NCBI RefSeq assembly: GCF_000805385.1
Contig: NZ_JTJW01000009.1
Location: forward strand, 1 to 64,000
DNA from: Mycolicibacterium setense
Lineage (GTDB): Bacteria > Actinomycetota > Actinomycetes > Mycobacteriales > Mycobacteriaceae
Length of the DNA: 64,000 nucleotides
Reading direction: 5' to 3'
Position 1 is the first letter of the stretch. The number at the start of each line of letters is the position of its first letter. The notes beneath the pieces are model-generated. The model was not told the DNA's origin and made no database searches. It saw nothing but the letters and a program-made list of their open reading frames with translations. Of the stretch, positions 10,349-19,164 are shown piece after piece. Both the position numbers and the translations under genes were made by a program.

Positions 10349-10795
10349 TCAACCCTTCGATTCCGTATCCAAGACATCCAGGCCGTTCGAGCGGATTTTC
10401 CGCAGCACGGGGATGCTGGTGCTCATCACCAGCAGAGCCTGGAAAATCGCCAGCCCGAACAGCACCGCGATGCCGCCCGAGGTTTTGAAGACAAATGCGA
10501 TGCCGAGTGCGATCGCGGTGATGATCAGCAACCGCGACGCGGAGTTCACGGCCATCTTCTTCTTGAGCGGGTGATCTTCGGCCGTGATCGATTCGATGGC
10601 CCGGCGCACCAGCAAGGCGTTGAGCCAGCCGAGGCCCAGCCCCACACCGAAGAAGACGCCGAAGAAAATGTGTCCGGTGAAACCGGCGGCCACCACGGCC
10701 AGCGCGGTCAGTACAACGCAGACGATCAGCAGACGCAGCGGCCGGAAGGCCACCGACGGGAACACCAACGGCGCGTCTTGCGCTGGCGTCGTCAC
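10349..10795 (-). CDS. atpI: ATP synthase accessory protein AtpI-like
   Basis: Membrane protein of 148 residues with about four hydrophobic segments and Gly-rich FFGVFFGVGLGLGWLNALL. It sits at the head of the atp operon, the AtpI position (Rv1303 in M. tuberculosis, from memory). AtpI-family proteins assist assembly of the c ring in other bacteria. The assignment is mainly positional, since the sequence is poorly conserved. Confidence 0.8.
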   Translation of the reverse strand: MTTPAQDAPLVFPSVAFRPLRLLIVCVVLTALAVVAAGFTGHIFFGVFFGVGLGLGWLNALLVRRAIESITAEDHPLKKKMAVNSASRLLIITAIALGIAFVFKTSGGIAVLFGLAIFQALLVMSTSIPVLRKIRSNGLDVLDTESKG

Positions 10796-11099
10796 TGCTT
10801 CACCCCAATCCCGCTGTCACGAAAAACTGCACCCACGGAGATGCCATCGGTTGCTATCCCCTGGCAAAAGCCTGTGCATTCCCGCCGAGAATATCGGAGG
10901 GCTGCGGGCGGGCTCGAATCACCCACGGGGTAGCTCCCTTTGTCGGTCGTGGATCGGCACCTGACGGTTCGTCGAACCGTAGGGCCGGGCCGGCAACCCG
11001 CGAGGTTTTTCGGGTTCTGGCAGCACCCTAACACATGGTAGGCACCCCTAAACGTGGCCTACTACTTTTCGTCGTACTTCGCTCCGCGTTGGTCCCGCG
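10796..11099 (-). other. Gap between wecA and atpI (probable atp operon leader)
   Basis: No convincing gene in 304 bp. It should carry the promoter of the ATP synthase operon or a read-through segment from wecA. Small 6-bp arms GTAGGC/GCCTAC at 11038-11062 are the only notable symmetry. The short ORFs across it have poor codon usage and no homology that I recognise. Confidence 0.4.
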
Positions 11100-12296
11100 C
11101 TAGTCCTCGGTCCCTTCGTTCCCGCGTTGCAACAACGGAATGAGCGTCACCACGATCGCCACCAGAATGGCCGCCGCGACGACCGCTCCGGTGTAGCGGG
11201 GATCGAAGAAAATCGTCGCTGCCGCGCCGAACGCGATGATGCCCACCCACAGGTAGATCAGCAGCACGGCACGGCGGTGCGAGTGCCCGATCTGCAGCAA
11301 CCTGTGATGCAGATGCATCTTGTCGGGGCTCAGCGGACTGCGGCCGGCGCGGGTGCGCCGCACGATGGCCAGCAACGTATCCAGTGCGGGCACCAGCATC
11401 ACGGCGATCACCAGGAGGAACGGCGACATCAGCGCGAAAACGTCGCGGGCGCCGTACGCGTTCTGCGAGATCGGCCCGGCGGCCGTCGTCGACGCCGCGC
11501 CCAGCATCAGGCCGATCAGCATGGAGCCGGAATCACCCATGAAGATCTTGGCCTTGTGGAAGTTGTGCGGCAGGAAACCCAGGCACGCGCCCGCCAGCAC
11601 CACCGAGATCACCGCCGGCGGGTAGAACAAGACGTCGCCGCCGTGATCGCGCAGCAGCCCCACCGAGAACACACAGATGGCCAGTGCGGTGATGAGTCCG
11701 AGCCCTGCGGCCAGGCCGTCGAGGCCGTCGACGAAGTTCATCGCGTTGATGATCGACACCGTCAGTGCCAGTGTCAGCAGGATCGAGGACACCTGGTCGA
11801 GCACGATGGTGCCCACTCCCCCGAACGGGATGTAGAGCACGCTCCACGCCACACCCATCGTCACCAGCACGCTGGCCGCGGTGATCTGCCCGGCGAACTT
11901 CGTCAGCGCATCAAGGCCCCAGCGGTCGTCGATCAGCCCGATGGCCATGATCAGGCCACCGGCCACCACCACCGCAGGCATACCGGTGGAGTAGACGAAT
12001 CCCCGAGTCAGTGCCGGCAGCTGGGAGGCCAGCAGCACCGCGGCGGCCACCCCGATGTACATGGCCAGTCCGCCCATCCGGGGAATGGGGTGCACGTGGA
12101 CATCCCGTTCGCGCGGGTAGGCGACGGCGCCGAGCCGGATCGCCACGACGCGCACCCAGCCGGTGGCGAAGTAGGTGATGATGGCGGCGGTCAGTCCGAC
12201 GAGAGCCAGCTCTCGCAGCGGTACACCGGCGCCCCGGTCGGACAGCGCAAGCAGGCCGGTATTGACTGCGGGGATCACTGCGTCACCGGCCGACAT
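11100..12296 (-). CDS. wecA: Decaprenyl-phosphate GlcNAc-1-phosphate transferase WecA
   Basis: Polyprenyl-phosphate sugar-1-phosphate transferase of 398 residues with about 11 membrane segments. It makes the decaprenyl-PP-GlcNAc that starts the arabinogalactan linker unit. Family motifs are present: IGLIDDRWGLDALTK (Asp pair), NFVDGLDGLAAG, MGDSGSM and the HLHHRLL loop. The ATG at 12296 (MSAGDAV) is chosen because the longer frame runs through the preceding sua5 gene. It leaves a 31-bp gap after sua5. Confidence 0.94.
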   Translation of the reverse strand: MSAGDAVIPAVNTGLLALSDRGAGVPLRELALVGLTAAIITYFATGWVRVVAIRLGAVAYPRERDVHVHPIPRMGGLAMYIGVAAAVLLASQLPALTRGFVYSTGMPAVVVAGGLIMAIGLIDDRWGLDALTKFAGQITAASVLVTMGVAWSVLYIPFGGVGTIVLDQVSSILLTLALTVSIINAMNFVDGLDGLAAGLGLITALAICVFSVGLLRDHGGDVLFYPPAVISVVLAGACLGFLPHNFHKAKIFMGDSGSMLIGLMLGAASTTAAGPISQNAYGARDVFALMSPFLLVIAVMLVPALDTLLAIVRRTRAGRSPLSPDKMHLHHRLLQIGHSHRRAVLLIYLWVGIIAFGAAATIFFDPRYTGAVVAAAILVAIVVTLIPLLQRGNEGTED

Positions 12297-12327
12297 CACC
12301 GATGAACCGTACTGCAGCAAGCTGAGA

Positions 12328-12990
12328 TCACTCCGTAGGTGTTGTTGTGAGCGTGGATGTTTCCACGCCGACGACCCTAGCGATGTCCGCGGCGCTGATC
12401 GGGCCGGTCCGCAGGATGCGTGGCTGGTCGCCGGTGAGGTCGACGATGGTGGACGCGGCCTGTTGTGCGGCGGGTCCACCATCGAGATAGACCTCGACCT
12501 TGTCGCCGAGTTGCTCGTGTGCCTGCGCTGCGGTCACCGCGGCGGGGCTGCCCGAGACGTTGGCGCTGGACTGTGCCATGGGACCCACCTCCCGCAGCAA
12601 CTCGATGGCCACGGGATGCAGCGGCATCCGGAGCATGACGCTGCCGTTGGCGTCCCCGAGATCCCACTGCAGTGACGGCGCCTGCGTAACCACGAGACTC
12701 AGCGCACCGGGCCAGAATGCGCGGATCAGTTCGCGGGCGGCCGCAGGCACCGAATAGACCAGTCCGTCGATGGTGTTCCACGAACCGACGAACACCCCGA
12801 CCGGCATGTTGCGGCCCCGGCCCTTGGCGGCCAGCAGCGCACCTACCGCCTCGGAGTCGAACGCGTCGGCACCGATGCCATAGACGGTGTCGGTCGGCAT
12901 CACCACGAGGCGGCCACCCTTGACAGCGCTGATCGCTGACGCGATACCGGTCGCACGCTGATCGGCGTCGGTGCAATCGAAGATGGTCAT
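12328..12990 (-). CDS. L-threonylcarbamoyladenylate synthase (Sua5/YrdC family)
   Basis: Makes threonylcarbamoyl-AMP from Thr, bicarbonate and ATP for the t6A37 modification of ANN-decoding tRNAs. The 220-residue protein shows the YrdC fold: MPTDTVYGIGADAF, the basic AAKGRGRNMP segment and SSANVSGSPA. It starts 30 bp after prmC and lies in a translation-linked run (prfA, prmC, sua5). It has no full Sua5 C-terminal domain, so it is YrdC-like in size. Confidence 0.92.
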   Translation of the reverse strand: MTIFDCTDADQRATGIASAISAVKGGRLVVMPTDTVYGIGADAFDSEAVGALLAAKGRGRNMPVGVFVGSWNTIDGLVYSVPAAARELIRAFWPGALSLVVTQAPSLQWDLGDANGSVMLRMPLHPVAIELLREVGPMAQSSANVSGSPAAVTAAQAHEQLGDKVEVYLDGGPAAQQAASTIVDLTGDQPRILRTGPISAADIARVVGVETSTLTTTPTE

Positions 12991-13020
12991 GTCGGCTCCC
13001 CGGTCGGTGCGCGCATCAAC

Positions 13021-13914
13021 TCAGCTTCTCCCAATCCGGGTCGCCGCCACAAAGCGGGGTCGCCCTGCGAGGTCACGGCGCGCGGTGACCTCGGTGAAAT
13101 GCCCGTCGCTGGTGAAGGCCTCGACCGACAGCCCGGACGTGGTGTCGTCGTGCTCGACGGCGCACGTCGCACCATCGCGCAACCAGCGGGCGGCCAACGC
13201 GACGATCGGCCGGATCACCGACATCCCGTCGGCGCCCCCGAACAACGCGGCTGCGGGATCATGTTGGGCCACTTCGGGTTCCAGTTCCGCGGCCTCGGGG
13301 ATGTAGGGCGGGTTGGAAACCAGTAGGTCCACCCCGGCATCGAGTTCGGGCAGCAGGCCGGGCGCGGTGACGTCGGCGTCCAGTACTTCGACACGGGTCC
13401 CCGCCGCGTTGCGCCGGGCAAAGTCCAGGGCGGTGGGCGAATTCTCGACGGCGAGTACCCGGGCATCGGGCCAGTTGGCGGCCAGCCCCAACGCCAGCGC
13501 GCCCGACCCCGTGCACAGGTCGACGATCACCGGATTGTCCGGAAGTTCTCGCGCACAGGCCCATTCGAGCAGCGCCTCGGTCTCCGGCCGCGGAATGAAC
13601 ACGCCGGGGCCGACCTCGAGCGTCAACGGGCCGAATGGTGCGGTGCCGAGAAGGTGTTGCAGGGGAATCCGGCGGGAACGGGCGGCGACGAGATCGTCGA
13701 AGGCCTGCTCGAACCGCTCACCTGGATCGTCGAGAAACATCAACCGGCCGCGCTCGACTCCGGCGGCATGCGCGGCCAGTAGTTCGGCGTCGATCCGAGG
13801 GGAGGCGACGCCGGCGGCGGCCAGGCGGGCCGTTGCGGCCGCGATCGCCTGCCGCAGCGGTGTAATGCCTCGGCCGGCGGGCTGTGTCGTGCCTCGGCCG
13901 GCGGGCTGGGTCAC
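13021..13914 (-). CDS. prmC: Peptide chain release factor N5-glutamine methyltransferase PrmC
   Basis: Methylates the Gln of the GGQ motif in release factors. The chain has an N-terminal helical domain, SAM-binding VDLCTGSGALAL (about 131-142) and catalytic SNPPYIPEA (200-208). The start is a GTG at 13914 whose GTGA overlaps the prfA stop, giving 297 residues and translational coupling to its own substrate gene. The first 16 residues are two near-identical copies of TQPAGRG encoded by a 24-bp tandem repeat, probably a recent duplication. Confidence 0.94.
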   Translation of the reverse strand: MTQPAGRGTTQPAGRGITPLRQAIAAATARLAAAGVASPRIDAELLAAHAAGVERGRLMFLDDPGERFEQAFDDLVAARSRRIPLQHLLGTAPFGPLTLEVGPGVFIPRPETEALLEWACARELPDNPVIVDLCTGSGALALGLAANWPDARVLAVENSPTALDFARRNAAGTRVEVLDADVTAPGLLPELDAGVDLLVSNPPYIPEAAELEPEVAQHDPAAALFGGADGMSVIRPIVALAARWLRDGATCAVEHDDTTSGLSVEAFTSDGHFTEVTARRDLAGRPRFVAATRIGRS

Positions 13915-14993
13915 GACTCCTGCTGCAGCCGGGCCTGCTTGTCGGCGGCGGCCAACGCGTCGAGCAGCGCGTCCATATCGCCGTCGAGCACCTGGTCGAG
14001 GTTGTGCGCCTTGAAGTTGATGCGGTGATCCGCGATCCGGTTCTCGGGGAAGTTGTAGGTGCGGATCCGTTCGCTGCGGTCCACCGTGCGAATCTGGCTG
14101 GCGCGGTCGGCCGACGCGTCGGCCGATGCCTGCTCTTCGGCCAGCGCCTGCAACCGAGCCGCGAGCACCACCATGGCCCGGGCCTTGTTCTGCAGCTGGG
14201 ACCGCTCGTTCTGGCAGGTGACGACGATGCCGGTGGGCAGGTGGGTGATGCGGACCGCGGAGTCGGTGGTGTTCACGCCCTGTCCGCCCTTGCCCGAGGA
14301 GCGGTAGACGTCGATGCGCAGATCGGACTCGTCGATCTGGACCTGCTCGACGTCTTCCGGCTCGGGATAGACGAGTACGCCTGCGGCCGACGTGTGCACG
14401 CGGCCCTGCGACTCGGTGACGGGCACCCGCTGGACGCGGTGGACACCGCCCTCGAACTTCATCCGCGCCCACACCCCGTCGGCGGAATCGCCCTTGCTGG
14501 CGATGGTGATGGTGGCGTCCTTGTAACCGCCGAGGTCAGACCATGTCTCGTCGAGCACGGTGACGGTCCAGCCGTGGCGCTCGGCGTACCGGATGTACAT
14601 GCGGGCCAGGTCGGCGGCGAACAGTGCCGACTCCTCCCCGCCTTCCCCGGACTTGACCTCCAGCACGATGTCGTCGGCATCGTGCGGGTCGCGGGGGGCG
14701 AGCTGATCGGTCAGCTGGGCGTCGAGTTCGGCGACCTTGGCGGTCAGCTCCTCCACCTCGTCGGCGAAGCTGGAATCGTCGGCCGCGAGCTCGCGGGCCG
14801 CTTCCAGGTCGCCGCGGGCGGCCTCCAGCTTGCGGTAGGTGCCGACGACGGGTGAGATCTGGGCGAAGCGCCGGCCTACCTTGCGGGCGGCTCCGGCATC
14901 GGCGTGCAGGTTCGGGTCGGCGAGCTGGCGCTCCAGGTCGGCATGCTCGGCCAGTAATGCCTCGATCGCCGGTGCTGTATCAGTGCCGGTCAC
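13911..14993 (-). CDS. prfA: Peptide chain release factor 1
   Basis: Recognises UAA and UAG stop codons on the ribosome. The 360-residue protein has the RF1 tripeptide PVT in RVQRVPVTESQGRVHTS and the catalytic GGQ in SSGKGGQGVNTTDS. It overlaps prmC by 4 bp, and the enzyme that modifies its GGQ follows directly. A hairpin separates it from rpmE. Confidence 0.98.
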   Translation of the reverse strand: MTGTDTAPAIEALLAEHADLERQLADPNLHADAGAARKVGRRFAQISPVVGTYRKLEAARGDLEAARELAADDSSFADEVEELTAKVAELDAQLTDQLAPRDPHDADDIVLEVKSGEGGEESALFAADLARMYIRYAERHGWTVTVLDETWSDLGGYKDATITIASKGDSADGVWARMKFEGGVHRVQRVPVTESQGRVHTSAAGVLVYPEPEDVEQVQIDESDLRIDVYRSSGKGGQGVNTTDSAVRITHLPTGIVVTCQNERSQLQNKARAMVVLAARLQALAEEQASADASADRASQIRTVDRSERIRTYNFPENRIADHRINFKAHNLDQVLDGDMDALLDALAAADKQARLQQES

Positions 14994-15021
14994 TGTTCGC
15001 TCCTTCCCGAAATCCGCCGTG

Positions 15022-15071
15022 AAACGAGAACAGCGCCCGGATCTGACGCGAATGCGACAGATCGGGCGCTG
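15022..15071 (-). terminator. Hairpin with U-rich tail after rpmE
   Basis: Arms CAGCGCCCGGATCTG (15031-15045) and CAGATCGGGCGCTG (15058-15071) pair with one bulged base. On the minus strand the stem is followed by TTCTCGTTT. It lies between rpmE and prfA and probably terminates or attenuates rpmE transcription. Confidence 0.65.
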
Positions 15072-15080
15072 TTGACGTAG

Positions 15081-15323
15081 CTACTTGTCGGCTGCGGCAG
15101 CCTGATCACCAGCAGGCTTGCGCTTGCCGTACCGCTTCTCGAAGCGGGCCACGCGGCCGCCGCTGTCGAGGATCTTCTGCTTGCCGGTGTAGAACGGGTG
15201 GCACTGCGAGCAGACCTCGACCACGATCTGGCCGGTCTGCTTGGTGCTACGGGTGCTGAAGGTATTGCCGCAACCACAGTGGACCGTGGTCTCGACATAC
15301 TCAGGATGAATGCCTGTTTTCAT
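15081..15323 (-). CDS. rpmE: 50S ribosomal protein L31 (zinc-binding form)
   Basis: Ribosomal protein of 80 residues. Cys16, Cys18, Cys38 and Cys41 (HCGCGNTF and EVCSQCHPFYTG) make this the zinc-containing type, the one replaced by a Cys-free paralogue under zinc starvation in many actinobacteria. The ATG at 15323 follows GAAGAGGAACCC, a good ribosome-binding site. The longer frame upstream is not credible. Confidence 0.97.
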   Translation of the reverse strand: MKTGIHPEYVETTVHCGCGNTFSTRSTKQTGQIVVEVCSQCHPFYTGKQKILDSGGRVARFEKRYGKRKPAGDQAAAADK

Positions 15324-15505
15324 GGGTTCCTCTTCAATCGTTGGCCCGGGTCGCCCGCAGATCATTTCGAGCGCATGCGCTCCTCACGTACGCGGACGTG
15401 AACCGGGACCGAGGGTCGGCGGTCCATTATGCCAGGTCAACCGCCAACTTCCTAAACGCGGGATGACCGGGGCCTATTCCCCGGCCGGTCACAGGGGCAG
15501 CCCGG

Positions 15506-17059
15506 TCAGATTTGCGTGTAGACCGTGCCGTCCCGCTTCCACAGCACCCGGCCTGCCGGATCGGCGCCGAGGGCCACCAGCTCGCGCTTGAGGATCTTGT
15601 TGGTCGCGGTACTGGGCAGATCGTCGGCGATCCAGACGTAGCGTGGCCAGGCCTTGGGTGAAAGGTCCGGTTGAGCGGCGAGGAATCGGCTGAGACCGTC
15701 CGGCGTGAGCCGCTGACCGTCGCGCAGGACGATGGCCGCCATCACCTGGTCGCCGACGAACTCGTCGGGCACCGGGTAGACGGCCACGCGGCTGATCACC
15801 GGCTGGCGTAACAGGATGCGCTCGATGGGGGCGGCGGTGATGTTCTCGCCGTCCACCCGCATCCAGTCCGCGGTGCGGCCGGCCAGGTAGATCCAACCGT
15901 CGGCGTCGCGGTAGGCCAGGTCACCCGACCAGTACATGCCGTGCCGAAGCCGTTCATCGGTCGCACCCTGATCGTTGTGATAGCCGCGGAACATCCCGCT
16001 GCCATCGGTGTTGACCAGCTCTCCGATGGCGGCGTCCGCGTTGACCAGGGCACCGGTGTCGTCGAATTGTGCGACAGCGCATTCTTCAACGGTCTCCGGG
16101 TCGTAGATGGCGACGCCAGGGAAACCCTTGCCGACGCTGCCGGCCGGGGTCCCCTCGGAGCGGGTGATGATGATCGCCAGTTCGGTCGAGCCGAAGCCGT
16201 CCCACACACTGCAGCCGAACCGGCGGCTGAATTCGTCGATGTCGCGGTCTGCGGCCTCGTTGCCGAACGCCACCCGCAGCGGGTTGTCATGGTCGTCGGG
16301 TTGCTCGGCGGTCGCCAAGATGTAGGCCAGGGGCTTGCCGACGTAGTTCATGTACGTCGCGCGGTAGCGGCGGATGTCCGACAGGAACCGCGATGCGGAG
16401 AACTGCGCCGGCGCCATGGCCGCGCCCGAACTGAGGGCAACGCCCCACCCGGCGTACACGCCGTTCGAGTGGAACAGCGGCATGGCCAGGTAACAGGTGT
16501 CCGCCTCGGTCAACTCATAGCGCTGCACCAGCGCGGCGGCCGAGAACAGCACGATCGAATGCGCCACCTCGACAGCCTTGGGTTCGCCGCTGGTGCCGGA
16601 GGTGAAGATCATCATGAAGGTGTCGTCGGGCCCGACCTCGCGGTGCGCCACGAGTTCCCGCGGTGACCAGACGGCCTCCGAGACGTCGATGACGGTGACG
16701 CCGGGCAGCTCGACGCCGTCGAGCAGGCCACGATGCTGCTCATCGACCAGGACCACCTGGCATTCCACCCGGGCGATGTCGCGGGCCAGCGCAGGGCCTC
16801 GACGGGTGTTGTTGATGCCGCACAGCACATAGCCGCCGAGCGCTGCGGCAGCCAGCGCGGTCAGCATGTCGGGGGTGTTGCCCAGCAGCGTGCCGACGTG
16901 CAGCGGACGTTGCGGGTCGGCCATTCCGATCAGCGTGGCGGCCTGGGCCTGCGCCTCGGCGATGTGTTCACGCCAGGTCCAGGTCCGATCGCCATACTTG
17001 ACGGCGATCGCGTCGCTCCCTTCGCGCTCCCGGAGCAACTGCTGCAGCGTTTCGGCCAT
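15506..17059 (-). CDS. Acyl-CoA synthetase (FadD family)
   Basis: AMP-forming fatty-acid or related carboxylate CoA ligase of about 517 residues. It has the P-loop MIFTSGTSGEPKAV, FGSTELAI, the hinge region YWSGDLAYRDADGWIYLAGR, and a C-terminal Lys in TNKILKRE. It resembles FadD1/FadD17-type mycobacterial proteins; the substrate is not predictable. I prefer the ATG at about 17059 (MAETLQQ), which has GGGGA upstream and leaves a promoter gap; a longer frame reaches 17122. The divergent TetR gene is the likely regulator. Confidence 0.88.
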   Translation of the reverse strand: MAETLQQLLREREGSDAIAVKYGDRTWTWREHIAEAQAQAATLIGMADPQRPLHVGTLLGNTPDMLTALAAAALGGYVLCGINNTRRGPALARDIARVECQVVLVDEQHRGLLDGVELPGVTVIDVSEAVWSPRELVAHREVGPDDTFMMIFTSGTSGEPKAVEVAHSIVLFSAAALVQRYELTEADTCYLAMPLFHSNGVYAGWGVALSSGAAMAPAQFSASRFLSDIRRYRATYMNYVGKPLAYILATAEQPDDHDNPLRVAFGNEAADRDIDEFSRRFGCSVWDGFGSTELAIIITRSEGTPAGSVGKGFPGVAIYDPETVEECAVAQFDDTGALVNADAAIGELVNTDGSGMFRGYHNDQGATDERLRHGMYWSGDLAYRDADGWIYLAGRTADWMRVDGENITAAPIERILLRQPVISRVAVYPVPDEFVGDQVMAAIVLRDGQRLTPDGLSRFLAAQPDLSPKAWPRYVWIADDLPSTATNKILKRELVALGADPAGRVLWKRDGTVYTQI

Positions 17060-17088
17060 CCGATGATCCCCAAGGTTAGTGAACAGAT

Positions 17089-17100
17089 CGACAAAACTGT
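17089..17100. promoter_or_regulatory. Candidate operator between fadD and TetR gene
   Basis: The short inverted repeat GACA-AAAC-TGTC lies in the divergent promoter gap, the expected site for autoregulation by the TetR protein. The arms are only 4 bp, so this is a weak call. Confidence 0.3.
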
Positions 17101-17192
17101 CTACCATGATGTGGCGCGACACGTTACGTCCTTGGCAGAATCATGTACCTGATCCGCTCGCGGCCCACCCCTACGTTCAGGAGACACGACAG

Positions 17193-17810
17193 TTGACCAG
17201 CACCGAGTTGACTGGCAAGGCCCCCCGCAGCGTGCGCGATCGACTGCTCGACGCCGCAGAAGAGTGTCTGCGCACCAAGGGTATTCGTGCCACCACAGTC
17301 TCGGAGGTGGCCGAGGCCGCAGGCGTTTCCCGCGGATGGCTGTATCGACACTTCCCGGACAAGGTGACGCTGCTCGGCGCGGTGATCGTGCGCCTCAACG
17401 ACACCTTCTGGTCCGAGGCGCATGCCATGCTCGAGCAGATCGAGGGGCTCGACCACCAACTCGTCGCGGGCATCGCGAACGGCTTGCGGGCCTATGACGA
17501 TCCGGGTGCGGTGTTGATGAAGCTTCGCAACGACGAACCCGAAGAGTTCGCCGCATGTGCAGGAGCCGGTGTACAGGGTTTGGTCCCCGACCTCGCCGAA
17601 TTCTGGTCGCGCTACATCGTGGCCGCCCGCGATCGCGGCGAGATCCGCACCGACATCGATATCGCAGAGGCCTCGGAATGGATTGCCCGAGTGGTGATCT
17701 CGCTGGCGACGGTGCCCGGTAACACGCTGGACCCCAACGACGGCGACGCCGTGCTGGCCCATGTTCGGCGCTATGTCATACCGGGCTTGAAAGCCGATCC
17801 CGCTCCTTGA
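17193..17810 (+). CDS. TetR/AcrR family transcriptional regulator
   Basis: DNA-binding repressor of 205 residues. The N-terminal helix-turn-helix is plain (LDAAEECLRTKGIRATTVS then VAEAAGVSRGWLYRHFPDK). The TTG start at 17193 is chosen because AGGAGA lies 8 bases before it; the frame continues upstream but without a good site. It is divergent from the fadD gene and probably controls it in response to an acyl-CoA or fatty acid. Its 3' end overlaps the convergent PadR gene by 40 bp. Confidence 0.9.
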   Translation: MTSTELTGKAPRSVRDRLLDAAEECLRTKGIRATTVSEVAEAAGVSRGWLYRHFPDKVTLLGAVIVRLNDTFWSEAHAMLEQIEGLDHQLVAGIANGLRAYDDPGAVLMKLRNDEPEEFAACAGAGVQGLVPDLAEFWSRYIVAARDRGEIRTDIDIAEASEWIARVVISLATVPGNTLDPNDGDAVLAHVRRYVIPGLKADPAP

Positions 17811-18376
17811 GCGTCGCCGGCGAACCTGAATTCGCCGGCCCGCACTCGGCCCAGCATCGCCTCGGTCCATCGCGCGTTGGCCCCGAACACACCACTCCAC
17901 AGGTCGAGCAGATGGTGCGCGTGTGGGGGCTGTTCGGGATCGGGCCACTGCGGTTTCATGCCCTGCAGTTCCTCGGCGATCTCGCGGCTCACGGTCAGTT
18001 GTCGGGCCAGTAACTCGGCCGCCCGGTCTCGCGGCAAGCTGCACATGAAGGCGACACCGGCTCCGAGCACTTCGATCTCGGGGCTCACCAGGGCGGCCTG
18101 CAAAAGTCCGAAGAACTCGGTGTCGCCCGAGTCGGTGAGGGCATAGACCGTGCGCGCGGGCCCGCGAGAACCGGCCTCGGACCGCACCGCCCGTAGCTTG
18201 TCCTCGCGCTCAAGCTGTTTGACCGCGTGGTAGATCGACGGCGGCTTGACCGCCGTCCAGGTGTCCACGCGCCACGACATCAGCTCCCGGTGCACCGCGT
18301 AACCGTGCGCCTCGCCGAGCATGCGCACCACGCCGAGGACCAACAACCGGACCGTCGGCGCGGCTACGCCAGCCAC
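17771..18376 (-). CDS. PadR family transcriptional regulator
   Basis: Winged-helix regulator of 201 residues: LLVLGVVRMLGEAHGYAVHREL, SIYHAVKQLEREDKLRAV and RTVYALTDSGDTEF are the PadR N-terminal domain (about 10-85), followed by a helical dimerisation part. It is translationally coupled to the VOC protein gene upstream (13-bp overlap), so it may regulate that gene or respond to its substrate. The ligand is unknown. Confidence 0.85.
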   Translation of the reverse strand: MAGVAAPTVRLLVLGVVRMLGEAHGYAVHRELMSWRVDTWTAVKPPSIYHAVKQLEREDKLRAVRSEAGSRGPARTVYALTDSGDTEFFGLLQAALVSPEIEVLGAGVAFMCSLPRDRAAELLARQLTVSREIAEELQGMKPQWPDPEQPPHAHHLLDLWSGVFGANARWTEAMLGRVRAGEFRFAGDAQGAGSAFKPGMT

Positions 18377-19074
18377 CGCTGAAGATCCGTGATCGCTTGC
18401 AGTTCAAGTGCCACCGCGTCACCCTCGGCCGGCGTCAACATCATCGAATCCAGCTCGGCGCGAACGGAATCGGCGGTCTCGTCGTCGCCGAGAGCAACGG
18501 CGAGCTCGATCCGGTCGGCCAGCGCCCTGGCCAGATCGATCCGCGGCGCGCTGTCGCGGTACCTGCCCAGTGCCGTATCGAGTGCCCGGGCCGCGAGCAC
18601 GTCGTCTTCCTTGAAGTCCCGAAAGATCGCGACGTTGTCGAGCGCTTTCGCCAGACCGGACAGTGCGCGTGAGCCGCCGTAGGTGATCTCCGCTTCGTCG
18701 CGCCGGATGAACACCACACAGTTGCCCGACGGGTCGTACAGGCAGAACCGGCTCTGCCTGGGCCGCAACCGCCTGATCCTCGGGAGCCCGGTCACCGGCA
18801 GGCGGCCGTAGTGTGCGCGCAGGCCGGCCGTGAAGGCGGCGTGATGACCGGCGACTTCGTCGAGCATGACCAGACACCCGCCGGACAGTTCGTCGGCGGC
18901 GTTCAGTCCCGGTGCGGGCTCTTTGAAGTGCAGCTCGATGCCGGACAGCGCGAACGCCAGATGCAGGTAGGGCTTTGTCTGCTGGTCGGAAGTATCGAAA
19001 CCCAGGGCTCGATAGAACTCGATGGTCGGTCCCGGGGCGGTGCAGGGCAGCAGCGGGATCGTCGTGGGAACCAT
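18364..19074 (-). CDS. VOC (glyoxalase/bleomycin-resistance fold) protein with helical tail
   Basis: Protein of 236 residues. The first about 120 form one VOC domain (TIEFYRALGFDTSD, LHLAFALSGIELHFKEP, SRFCLYDPSGNCVVFI). The remaining about 110 residues are charged and helical (ALDTALGRYRDSAPRIDLAR and on) and not part of the usual fold, possibly a TPR-like tail. Enzymatic or binding function is unknown. In operon with the PadR gene. Confidence 0.8.
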   Translation of the reverse strand: MVPTTIPLLPCTAPGPTIEFYRALGFDTSDQQTKPYLHLAFALSGIELHFKEPAPGLNAADELSGGCLVMLDEVAGHHAAFTAGLRAHYGRLPVTGLPRIRRLRPRQSRFCLYDPSGNCVVFIRRDEAEITYGGSRALSGLAKALDNVAIFRDFKEDDVLAARALDTALGRYRDSAPRIDLARALADRIELAVALGDDETADSVRAELDSMMLTPAEGDAVALELQAITDLQRWLA

Positions 19075-19116
19075 GCCGCCAGATTAGTCAACATTGAGTA
19101 TTCGCGCTGTGTACGC

Positions 19117-19146
19117 AAAAGGCCCCCGCCGGATGGCGAGGGCCTT
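19117..19146 (-). terminator. Intrinsic terminator after rho
   Basis: The minus strand reads GGCCCTCGCC-ATCC-GGCGGGGGCC-TTTT, a perfect-looking 10-bp GC stem with a short U run, 19 bp past the rho stop. A factor-independent terminator fits a gene that encodes the termination factor itself. Confidence 0.8.
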
Positions 19147-19164
19147 GTGCGCGATCGATGTCGG

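Noticed and set aside
13915..14472. Extension of the prmC frame upstream to 14472
   Set aside because: It runs out of frame through prfA; the coupled GTG at 13914 fits the family length.
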